Positions 21,514 to 28,004 of a stretch of DNA of 35,102 nucleotides are shown here, piece by piece; the first letter of the stretch is position 1, and each line of letters opens with the position of its first letter. Source of the stretch: an uncultured Odoribacter sp. (GTDB taxonomy: Bacteria; Bacteroidota; Bacteroidia; Bacteroidales; Marinifilaceae); contig UQTM01000032.1 in assembly GCA_900544025.1 (NCBI GenBank), forward strand, positions 1 to 35,102. Direction: 5' to 3'. The translations under genes and the position numbers were made by a program. A model generated the notes under the pieces. That model had not been told where the DNA came from. It did not search any database and was given only the letters and a program-made list of their open reading frames with translations.

Positions 21514-23097
21514 TTATTTCAGCACATTCTCTCCCTTAGCCGTATAAGGCGCGGGAATATCCAAAATCCGGCACAGGGTCGGCAGCACATCGATCATCTT
21601 ACATTCGGGACGAAGGGACGAAGTGACACCTGCCCCGTAAAAGTACAAAGGCACTTTGTTCCGCTTGCTGTAACGCGCATAGCTATCCTCTGCATCTTTC
21701 AGTTCGGGCAGCCAGGTAGGCAACAGGCAAAACAGCACATCCCCGTTTCTTTTCGGAGAATAGGAATTTTGAAACAAAGCCTCTACCCCCGACGACAATG
21801 TATTATGTGTCAATGAATAGCCCGTCATCACACGAGCCACCCCTTCAAATTCGATCATAAAATCCGCCACCTTATCCTGAATATCCTTCAACGCGATCTT
21901 ATTCTTCTCGATCAAAGTACGGTTCAGGTAAATCTGCCCGGCATCGTAATCCTGAATCCAATCCCCCTCTCCATACACCAGGTTCAAATAAGACTTCAAC
22001 AACGCCACAGCCTTAAAAATACTGAAATACCCGGAAGCGATATTCATCTTATCCAATTCCTCCGGCAAAATCTCCCGCGCTTCGGAAAAAGTGAGAACCA
22101 CCGTATAATTATCGCGTCCCACCTGACTGTCGAGCACCGCCAGCAACCGTTCCACATCCCGGTCTAAACGGATCACGACATCCCTGAACTCCGGAGCATA
22201 CACGGCAAAATCACGGTTCATATAATCCAGGCATGAAAAACTCAGTGTCAGCAGGTCGGCATCGTTATCCACCCCCAGCTTCTCCTCCCTGATCAGCCGC
22301 TCCGCCATATCCGCCACGATGGAATTGGCATAAGGCGTAGCTTTCAGCACCCGGTAAGTGTCGAACTTCTTTTTAGTTTGATTGATATCGTAAAAAAAAC
22401 TGCTCCCGATACCCACCTTGTTTTTCAGACGCAAAGCCATCGCATTCGCCGTTTCCTCGCCCAAAGGCATCCAGCCCCGGCGAATATAGAAATCGCTCTC
22501 GATCTTGGAATTATAATCCCCGATCCACCCGTACAGCGAATCGGCATAATATTTAGAGGATACCCATTTCCCGTTGTTCTCGCTGAACCACAATGCCATA
22601 TCGGCACAATTCCCCCCGCTCAGCACCGCCTCTTCCCCGTTCATGGAAAGACTGAATACCTTAGCGAAAGCATTGTGCATCTTCATCACGCATCCCAGCG
22701 TAAGCGACTGCATCCATTCCGGACTCAATCCGTTCATCTCCCGGTCTTCCCCGATCGCCATATATTGCTCGGAAGCCACATTTCCCTGGCGGCGTCCCCT
22801 CAAACGATCGTACCATTCGTGCATCACCATACCGTGCTCCGAAGGCAGCAAGCCCGTATAGATCGTAGCCTGGTCAGCCCCCGATTGCGAGAACAGATAA
22901 TCATAATCAGCCTTTAGCTGCACACTTCCCTGCATAATCCTGCGCAATCCCCCGGAAGCCAGTTCCCGTTGATACACATCCAGCCACTCCGGATAAAAAT
23001 TACTGATTGTAATTCCCACCACCAATCTCGTTTTATTTTCGGCAGCATTCGTCAAACTGCCAACCAGCAGCAAACACAAAAAAATCAAATTTCTCAT
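21514..23097 (-). CDS. Exported PafA-like alkaline phosphatase relative, likely inactive
   Basis: A 527-residue exported protein of the alkaline-phosphatase superfamily (PafA/nucleotide pyrophosphatase type). The signal peptide ends in LTNAA; the start at 23097 is used because the upstream ATG at 23136 would add 13 polar residues before it. The fold is traceable: LVVGITISNF, ATIYTGLLPSEHG, EWYD, GWMPL, SFSCLDYMNRDFA, NSYSPKRNGD and VPLYFYG. By eye alignment with PafA, the nucleophile Thr is Ser72, but the zinc-binding Asp38 is Ser32, His309 is Arg295, the Asp352-His353 pair is Ser338-Glu339, and His486 is missing; only Asp305 (Asp291) remains. It is probably a pseudo-enzyme. It is a single gene, between gldD and the TetR gene. 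Confidence 0.85.
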   Translation of the reverse strand: MRNLIFLCLLLVGSLTNAAENKTRLVVGITISNFYPEWLDVYQRELASGGLRRIMQGSVQLKADYDYLFSQSGADQATIYTGLLPSEHGMVMHEWYDRLRGRRQGNVASEQYMAIGEDREMNGLSPEWMQSLTLGCVMKMHNAFAKVFSLSMNGEEAVLSGGNCADMALWFSENNGKWVSSKYYADSLYGWIGDYNSKIESDFYIRRGWMPLGEETANAMALRLKNKVGIGSSFFYDINQTKKKFDTYRVLKATPYANSIVADMAERLIREEKLGVDNDADLLTLSFSCLDYMNRDFAVYAPEFRDVVIRLDRDVERLLAVLDSQVGRDNYTVVLTFSEAREILPEELDKMNIASGYFSIFKAVALLKSYLNLVYGEGDWIQDYDAGQIYLNRTLIEKNKIALKDIQDKVADFMIEFEGVARVMTGYSLTHNTLSSGVEALFQNSYSPKRNGDVLFCLLPTWLPELKDAEDSYARYSKRNKVPLYFYGAGVTSSLRPECKMIDVLPTLCRILDIPAPYTAKGENVLK

Positions 23098-23290
23098 ATA
23101 TCCCGATAATGAACGATGCAAAGGTATCATTTTCAATCTGTAAAAACAAAATCCAGCCCTGAAACCTTTCCGATAAATAAAGTTACAGCATTAAAGAAAA
23201 ACAAAGACAATAATAATAATTTGCAAGAAGAATTCTTTCTATCGCTTTTTGTTTACTATCTTTACAGCATAAAACGAATTTACGCACACG

Positions 23291-23914
23291 ATGACGGAGA
23301 AGAGATATTTACTGGCGGAAAAACTACGTACTTATATTTCCAAATACGGAATCAACGATTTCAACGAGGAACATTTAAAAACCGTAGGCGTAACTCTGGA
23401 AGAATTGAAAGAAACATTCAGCGACCGGAGAGACATTGTCAAGGCTATACTCGAACACGAGCGAAATTGCTTTGCAGAGATATTTGAAGAATACGACTTC
23501 AACGGCTGGAATGCAATAGACATCATGTTGATTATCAGTAACGAAATCAACAAACGATTTTTCTATGTCAGTCCCTCGGTCACGATCATGCTTGCACAGG
23601 CTTTTCCCGATATTTTCAAACCTCATCAGGAAGAACGTTCCAATTTCATCTTCGAAAAGATAAAAATCAACATCGAAAAAGGAATGGAACAAGGCATCTA
23701 TAAAAAAGACATATCCAGCGAAATGATCGCCCGGATGTATATCGCCAAGCTGAACGACATACACAATCCTCAAATCTATCCGCCGGAAGGCTTCACGTTC
23801 GCCACCATATTCACCACTCTGATCGACGACGTGCTGAAACACATCACGAACGAAGAAGGGAAAAAATATTACAAACAACGGAAACAGTTGTACAGCATCT
23901 TGAATTTCAGATAA
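23291..23914 (+). CDS. TetR/AcrR-type transcriptional regulator
   Basis: A 207-residue all-helical protein with the TetR layout. The N-terminal region has a recognisable remnant of the TetR helix-turn-helix: VGVTLEELKETFSDRRDIVKAILEHE aligns with the recognition helix and helix 4 of TetR proteins (GVTLEELKETFSDR as the turn and recognition helix). Residues 60-207 would be the ligand and dimer domain, with no clear match to a known effector class. No operator or target is obvious. Its neighbours are the divergent pseudo-phosphatase gene and the downstream Lrp-type regulator, both candidates for control. A TATCTTTA box about 34 bases upstream is a near match to TAnnTTTG. Confidence 0.72.
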   Translation: MTEKRYLLAEKLRTYISKYGINDFNEEHLKTVGVTLEELKETFSDRRDIVKAILEHERNCFAEIFEEYDFNGWNAIDIMLIISNEINKRFFYVSPSVTIMLAQAFPDIFKPHQEERSNFIFEKIKINIEKGMEQGIYKKDISSEMIARMYIAKLNDIHNPQIYPPEGFTFATIFTTLIDDVLKHITNEEGKKYYKQRKQLYSILNFR

Positions 23915-24030
23915 TAACGACCCCAAACGATATATATTCGGATACAATCCGCAAAACCACCGGTCTCCGGCAGTTCGTTCTGCTTCCGGCAGTTTGAAAT
24001 TTCCGTACGACCTGTAAAATCAATAAAACT

Positions 24031-24498
24031 ATGAAATACCAAATTGACGACATCGATAAAAAGATTCTTTCTTATCTGGTAAAAAATGCCCGTGTCCCAT
24101 TTTTGGAAATTGCCAGAGAATGTGGAATTTCAGGAGCGGCCATTCATCAGCGGGTGAAAAAAATGGAAGAGGCCGGGATCATCGAAGGTTCCTGTTTCAT
24201 CGTAAAACCCAGGGCTTTGGGCTTTAAAATATGTGCCTTTATCGGCGTGGTGCTCGACAACGCCCACCAATACAAATCGGTGGTAAAAGAAATCGAAAAA
24301 ATACCGGAAGTGATCGAATGTCATTTCATCACGGGGCATTACTCTTTCTTTTTAAAAATCCGTTGTAACAGCCACCAGCACCTGATGGATATCCTGATCA
24401 ATACCCTGCAAAACATTCCCGGTATCGCCAAAACCGAATCGTTCATCTCGCTCGACCAGATCATCGAAAAACAAATCGACATCTGCCCGGAAGAATAA
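24031..24498 (+). CDS. Lrp/AsnC-family transcriptional regulator
   Basis: A 155-residue regulator. The N-terminal winged helix covers about residues 1-60 (IDDIDKKILSYLVKNARVPF, then IARECGISGAAIHQRVKKME, the helix-turn-helix) and the C-terminal RAM domain covers about 70-145 (IPEVIECHFITGHYSFFLKI). These proteins sense amino acids and form multimers that bend DNA. It resembles the Bacteroidetes AsnC-like regulators acting on amino acid metabolism, but no target gene is adjacent. It stands alone after the TetR gene (116-base gap) and is followed by a hairpin terminator. Confidence 0.92.
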   Translation: MKYQIDDIDKKILSYLVKNARVPFLEIARECGISGAAIHQRVKKMEEAGIIEGSCFIVKPRALGFKICAFIGVVLDNAHQYKSVVKEIEKIPEVIECHFITGHYSFFLKIRCNSHQHLMDILINTLQNIPGIAKTESFISLDQIIEKQIDICPEE

Positions 24499-24525
24499 CG
24501 ACCGGCCAGCCGGAAATCTACATAC

Positions 24526-24556
24526 AAGAGCAGTTCTTCACAGGGCCGCTCTTTTT
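24526..24556 (+). terminator. Terminator of the Lrp-type gene
   Basis: AAGAGC (24526-24531) pairs with GCTCTT (24548-24553) and a run of five T follows. The loop of 16 bases is rather long, but position and T tail fit. Confidence 0.6.
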
Positions 24557-24703
24557 ATTTCTACATACTCCCGCCTCGAAATAGGACCCGCATCCTGCCG
24601 CAAAACCCACGCCACCGTTCATTTCCGGCCATCCGGCACTTTCCCCGGTGATCCGGCAATTTAAAATAATGGGAAAATCCAATGAAAATATGCTTTAAAC
24701 TTA

Positions 24704-24711
24704 TATTTTTG
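24704..24711 (+). promoter_or_regulatory. -7 element of the CarboxypepD_reg gene
   Basis: TATTTTTG is an exact TAnnTTTG match. The start would be near 24715, 34 bases before the ATG. No -33 TTG at the expected spacing is clear. Confidence 0.45.
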
Positions 24712-24748
24712 TAGAAACAGCCTTTCAGATAAACGTAAATACGTCACC

Positions 24749-25381
24749 ATGAAAAACGGGCTATACCTTATACCATTCTTGTGTTTCCTATGCACACTGT
24801 CACCTGCACAGGAAAAGACATTCCATATCACAGGGAAAATCTCCGGGAACGAAAGGGGCACGGTTTCCCCACTGGTAAATGCCTATATACAAATCAGGGA
24901 AAAACCCGGCACCGGATTTTTAAGCGATTCTTCCGGGCATTTTAAAATAAATCACCTGAAAAAAGGCAAATACCATATCACCTTCTCTTTCATCGGATTT
25001 CAAAGCTGCGACACGGTGCTCCGTATCAAAAACAGCTCCATAGATCGTTTAAACATCGTTTTACCTCTCTACTACGATAAAAAGGAAGTATCCGTAAAAC
25101 ACGCCAGAAAAACAATCAAAGCAGGCCGGCCGCATTTATACGCTTACACGGAAGACGAAAAAAATACGGCCTTCCGCACGTTCTGCGACAAATATAACGT
25201 GGATTTTATCATTTATAACCCGTCCCTGATAAACAGGAAATTACAAGGACTAAACATCCCGCAGGAGGTCTTAATCCGGTACAATCGGGAAATCTTCAAG
25301 CATTTGAACAAGACTTTCGGAAAAAGCTGGCGGCAAGAACTACCGCCGGGAATCATAGGTATGGAAGACCGGATAAAATAA
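24749..25381 (+). CDS. Exported CarboxypepD_reg-like domain protein
   Basis: A 210-residue exported protein. A signal peptide (about 1-20, ending SPAQ) is followed by a carboxypeptidase regulatory-like beta-sandwich: FHITGKISG, LVNAYIQI, SDSSGHFKINHLKKGKYHITFSFIGFQSC (core SSGHFKINHLKKGKY) and VLRI, up to about residue 115. The remaining 95 residues are helical (FRTFCDKYNVDFIIYNPS and RYNREIFKHLNKTFGKSWRQE) and not recognised; they carry a short conserved-looking end, PPGIIGME. It lies directly upstream of the NVEALA genes, in the same direction but with a 170-base gap and its own promoters, so a functional link is only suggested by position. Confidence 0.72.
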   Translation: MKNGLYLIPFLCFLCTLSPAQEKTFHITGKISGNERGTVSPLVNAYIQIREKPGTGFLSDSSGHFKINHLKKGKYHITFSFIGFQSCDTVLRIKNSSIDRLNIVLPLYYDKKEVSVKHARKTIKAGRPHLYAYTEDEKNTAFRTFCDKYNVDFIIYNPSLINRKLQGLNIPQEVLIRYNREIFKHLNKTFGKSWRQELPPGIIGMEDRIK

Positions 25382-25513
25382 ACCGCTTACAAAACGATAT
25401 TCCACAAAACCGTTATCCTTATTATCCGGGTATCTTCCCCCGCTTCTCTTTGTACCGTTTTCACTTTTCCTAAAAAATATAAAAACAACACCTCATTTAT
25501 GAAACATAATTTA

Positions 25514-25521
25514 TATATTTG
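25514..25521 (+). promoter_or_regulatory. -7 element of the NVEALA operon
   Basis: TATATTTG is an exact TAnnTTTG match. The transcript would begin near 25525, 27 bases before the ATG at 25552, and it excludes an in-frame ATG at 25519. Confidence 0.6.
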
Positions 25522-25551
25522 CAAATAAAATTACACAATAAATACGATATT

Positions 25552-25863
25552 ATGAAAAAATTATTCCTTTTATCGATCATAAGCGTCTGCGGATTTATAT
25601 GGATCAGCGACAAGCTGAATCCCGGATATGAACGTGCGATCTTAGAAAATATCGAAGCCTTAGCCGGAAATATCGAAGAAGGGGTTTCCATTCAATCCTG
25701 CTATATGAACGCCGACATTGTCAGCGATGCCGGTGCTGCATCGAGCTACACGATCTGCAATAGCCGAACGACGGGTTCCATGGTCTATAAATGTGGAAAA
25801 GACAAACGGGGCGAAGTAAAGTATTCTCCATACCCCGTCTCGACCTACACCTGTATTAAATAA
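25552..25863 (+). CDS. NVEALA-family exported peptide 1
   Basis: A 103-residue small protein of the Bacteroidetes NVEALA family. The N-terminal hydrophobic segment (about residues 3-18) is a signal or membrane anchor; then comes the family motif NIEALAGN at 33-40. The rest carries four cysteines (50, 69, 81, 101) in the pattern SCY, ICNS, YKCGKDK, TCIK, suggesting two disulfides outside the cytoplasm. Function is unknown; no lipobox is present. The start follows from a promoter box at 25514-25521. It heads a run of four genes in the same direction, the second peptide, a propeller lipoprotein and a thioredoxin-like lipoprotein. The likelihood that it is secreted is high; its role is not known. 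Confidence 0.82.
   Translation: MKKLFLLSIISVCGFIWISDKLNPGYERAILENIEALAGNIEEGVSIQSCYMNADIVSDAGAASSYTICNSRTTGSMVYKCGKDKRGEVKYSPYPVSTYTCIK
25648..25685 (+). repeat. 38-base block identical to 26018-26055
   Basis: This block codes for the NIEALAGNIEEGV segment of peptide 1 and is base-for-base identical to the matching part of peptide 2. Two further blocks, about 16 and 22 bases, are also identical between the genes. Confidence 0.9.
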
Positions 25864-25924
25864 TAACGACAGAGCCAACTCATTTCACTTATTTCCAGTA
25901 TATCACCGCATAAAAAATATTCCA

Positions 25925-26230
25925 ATGAAAAAAATACTCTTTTTTACCACACTCGTTATTTTGGCCACCCTCTTTATCAACCGAAGTATTTCATCAAAAG
26001 AAAGCAGGATAACAGCCAATATCGAAGCCTTAGCCGGAAATATCGAAGAAGGGGTGAAAATCCGTTCCTGCTACCTGGATAAAGATATAATAGAAGATTT
26101 AAGCGCAGCTTCCAAATATACGATCTGCAATAGCCAGACCACCAGTTCTGTTATGTATAAATGTGGAAAAGACAAACAAGGCGGTTTTAAGGAATATTCC
26201 ACCCCGACCTCTTATAAATGTATGTATTGA
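25925..26230 (+). CDS. NVEALA-family exported peptide 2
   Basis: A 101-residue paralogue of the peptide at 25552. A hydrophobic N-terminal segment (about 4-18) is followed by NIEALAGN at 32-39 and four cysteines at 49, 68, 80 and 99, the same spacing as in peptide 1 (19, 12 and 19-20 residues apart). Several DNA blocks are identical between the two genes (38 bases at 26018-26055), so they arose by duplication. Its stop TGA overlaps the ATG of the propeller gene (TGATG), which couples translation. It has no promoter box of its own and a 61-base gap from peptide 1, so it is likely on the same transcript. Confidence 0.82.
   Translation: MKKILFFTTLVILATLFINRSISSKESRITANIEALAGNIEEGVKIRSCYLDKDIIEDLSAASKYTICNSQTTSSVMYKCGKDKQGGFKEYSTPTSYKCMY
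26018..26055 (+). repeat. 38-base block identical to 25648-25685
   Basis: The partner of the block in peptide 1, in direct orientation at 370 bases distance. Same reading frame and same protein motif. Confidence 0.9.
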
Positions 26231-27336
26231 TGGCTACGCTCAAATTTTCATTAAAATACCTTTGCCTATCGGGACTTCTAAGCCTTTGTATTCTCGGTTG
26301 TAAAGACGATGACGCTTCTTATTTCAACGGTAAAATCACGACCGTGGCTTTCAATAAGCAAGTCCCCTTACAAGGACAGGAACTGCATCTGGACAGCGTA
26401 TATGCAGGCTATATGTCTGTATACGACACCTTGCTCACCTTCGCTTCGTCGGCATATCCCGAACACTATCTATACGTGTTCGGAACAAACAGCGGGAAGC
26501 TGCTCGGAAAACTCTGTCCGCAAGGCAGAGGTCCGGGAGAATATCTAAATTTTACCCATACGGAGCAATACTCCGAAGAACAGGACGGCATCAAATTGTG
26601 GGTAAGCGACGGAGTTCATTCACATATACTGTTAAACCTTACCGCCTCTCTCCAGCAAGGGAAAGAAGTGCGGGATTCGGTACTGAAGCTGGAAGGAAAT
26701 AAAGTTTCCCCCCACGGCTTTTCTCTTATTTTCGTTTTAGATAACGGGCAAGTATTGACCCGCCTGCAATGCGAGAAACTGTACTATCAGGACAGGACTT
26801 ATCTCCCCGAAAGATACGTTTTATATGCCGGAGACATTCGACACGAAATAGAAACATTCCGGCAATTTAAAAAACCGGTAAACAATCCGAACGAAATCGA
26901 TCCCACCGTATTCTATAATTTACAGGCACGGATAAAACCGGATAAAAGTAAACTTGCAACGGCCATGCGGCATTTAGGGCAAATCAGCATTTTAGATATT
27001 AAAAACGGGACATGGCAGGGATTCAGAATCGAAAACGCTCCTGGCATTCCTTCCCTGAAAAGCGAAATGAAAGATTTCAATTTGTATTACACAGATATAT
27101 GCACGGACGACCGCTATATTTATGCCTTGTTCGTGAATAAGCCCGTTCACGAAAGTGATCGCTCCAGCAGTACGATCCATGTATTTAATTGGGAAGGAAT
27201 CCCTCAGTATGCCATTCAGCTGGCCGAACCGGTGCTACAAATCGCCGTCGATCCCTGTCACGGAAAGATTTATGGAAAAAACGGCCTGGAACAGGTATTT
27301 TGCTATACGCTTCCGGCATCAGATCGAACGGTATGA
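26230..27336 (+). CDS. 6-bladed beta-propeller lipoprotein
   Basis: A 368-residue lipoprotein. The signal peptide ends at ILGC (Cys24), followed by KDDD; an acidic stretch after the Cys with a Lys resembles the lipoprotein export signal known from Capnocytophaga and Bacteroides, so it may be surface exposed. The body has repeated blades with the BF2992-like / DUF5128 pattern: YLYVFGTNSGKLLGKLCPQGRGPGEY (core CPQGRGPGEY, a hallmark), ILDIKNGTW and IHVFNWEGIPQYAIQL (core NWEGIPQYAI). Start: ATG at 26230, overlapping the previous stop, in preference to the ATG at 26218. The thioredoxin-like gene overlaps its end by 4 bases. Function unknown; in this family the partners are usually NVEALA peptides. 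Confidence 0.85.
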   Translation: MATLKFSLKYLCLSGLLSLCILGCKDDDASYFNGKITTVAFNKQVPLQGQELHLDSVYAGYMSVYDTLLTFASSAYPEHYLYVFGTNSGKLLGKLCPQGRGPGEYLNFTHTEQYSEEQDGIKLWVSDGVHSHILLNLTASLQQGKEVRDSVLKLEGNKVSPHGFSLIFVLDNGQVLTRLQCEKLYYQDRTYLPERYVLYAGDIRHEIETFRQFKKPVNNPNEIDPTVFYNLQARIKPDKSKLATAMRHLGQISILDIKNGTWQGFRIENAPGIPSLKSEMKDFNLYYTDICTDDRYIYALFVNKPVHESDRSSSTIHVFNWEGIPQYAIQLAEPVLQIAVDPCHGKIYGKNGLEQVFCYTLPASDRTV

Positions 27337-27899
27337 GCAAGTATATAATGCTCCTTGCCATTTTTACGGTGGTCTTTTCCTGTAAAGAAAAAACGCAAAA
27401 GAACAGGCTCGCCATTGAATTAAAAGCATTCTACGGGCAAACTGTCACATTTCCTGAAGAATTAAAAAGTGCATCCGGACAACTTCCGGATTTCAAGGAT
27501 TACCCTGGTTCTCAAAACTATAAAATTATAGCCTATATAGACTCGGCCGCCTGTACGCCCTGCACCTTGCAAACTTTTACCCTCTGGAAGAACTTCACGG
27601 AAAAACTGGAGAAATCGAATACCCGGTTAATTATCATTTTAAAAAGCGACCGGGTTCGGGAGATTCAAGAAATCTTGACTTATTACGATATTGATTTTCC
27701 TGCATTTACCGATCCGGAAGGGCATTTCAGGACCGTAAACCGATTGCCCGAAAATCCCTTACTCCACACGTTCTTAGTAGATAAAAACAACCGCGTCGCT
27801 TTTGTCGGCTCACCGATCCAAAACGAAAAATCGTGGCTGCTATTCCAAAAAACAATCACCCAACTAAATGGCAATCATGGAGTTTTACCTCCTGAATAA
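27333..27899 (+). CDS. Thioredoxin-like lipoprotein with CTPC motif
   Basis: A 188-residue predicted lipoprotein. The signal peptide ends in VVFSC (Cys17), and the thioredoxin fold has IIAYIDSAACTPCTLQTF with a CxxC at 74-77, then RLIIILKSD and a cis-Pro region near ENPLLHTFLVDKNN. It probably acts as a periplasmic thiol reductase or oxidase. The ATG at 27333 overlaps the stop of the propeller gene (ATGA), so it is coupled to it; a longer frame opening at 27189 would run through that gene and has no signal. Because the two upstream peptides each carry four cysteines, this protein is the natural candidate for their disulfide chemistry. Confidence 0.8.
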   Translation: MSKYIMLLAIFTVVFSCKEKTQKNRLAIELKAFYGQTVTFPEELKSASGQLPDFKDYPGSQNYKIIAYIDSAACTPCTLQTFTLWKNFTEKLEKSNTRLIIILKSDRVREIQEILTYYDIDFPAFTDPEGHFRTVNRLPENPLLHTFLVDKNNRVAFVGSPIQNEKSWLLFQKTITQLNGNHGVLPPE

Positions 27900-27931
27900 A
27901 ATAAATAAAAGCCGGAAGGATTAAACACGGG

Positions 27932-27982
27932 GATAAAATAAAGGCTAAAATAAAGCACATGCTTTACTTTAGCCTTTTATCT
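27932..27982. terminator. Bidirectional terminator, NVEALA operon / clpC
   Basis: Arms at 27940-27957 and 27960-27977 pair over 18 positions with one A-C mismatch; flanking A and T runs allow termination on both strands. It lies between the convergent thioredoxin-like gene and clpC. Confidence 0.85.
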
Positions 27983-28004
27983 GTTAAACCTCGCCGCAAG
28001 CAAG

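Noticed and set aside
23257..23264. Promoter TATCTTTA of the TetR gene.
   Set aside because: The last base of the -7 box differs and no -33 element stands at the right distance.
25552..26230. NVEALA peptides as classical bacteriocins.
   Set aside because: No immunity, peptidase-containing ABC exporter or maturation gene is adjacent; only an exported Cys-rich peptide is supported.
27189..27332. A longer start for the thioredoxin-like lipoprotein.
   Set aside because: It would overlap the propeller gene by nearly 150 bases and bury the signal peptide; the ATGA at 27333 gives a clear lipoprotein signal.
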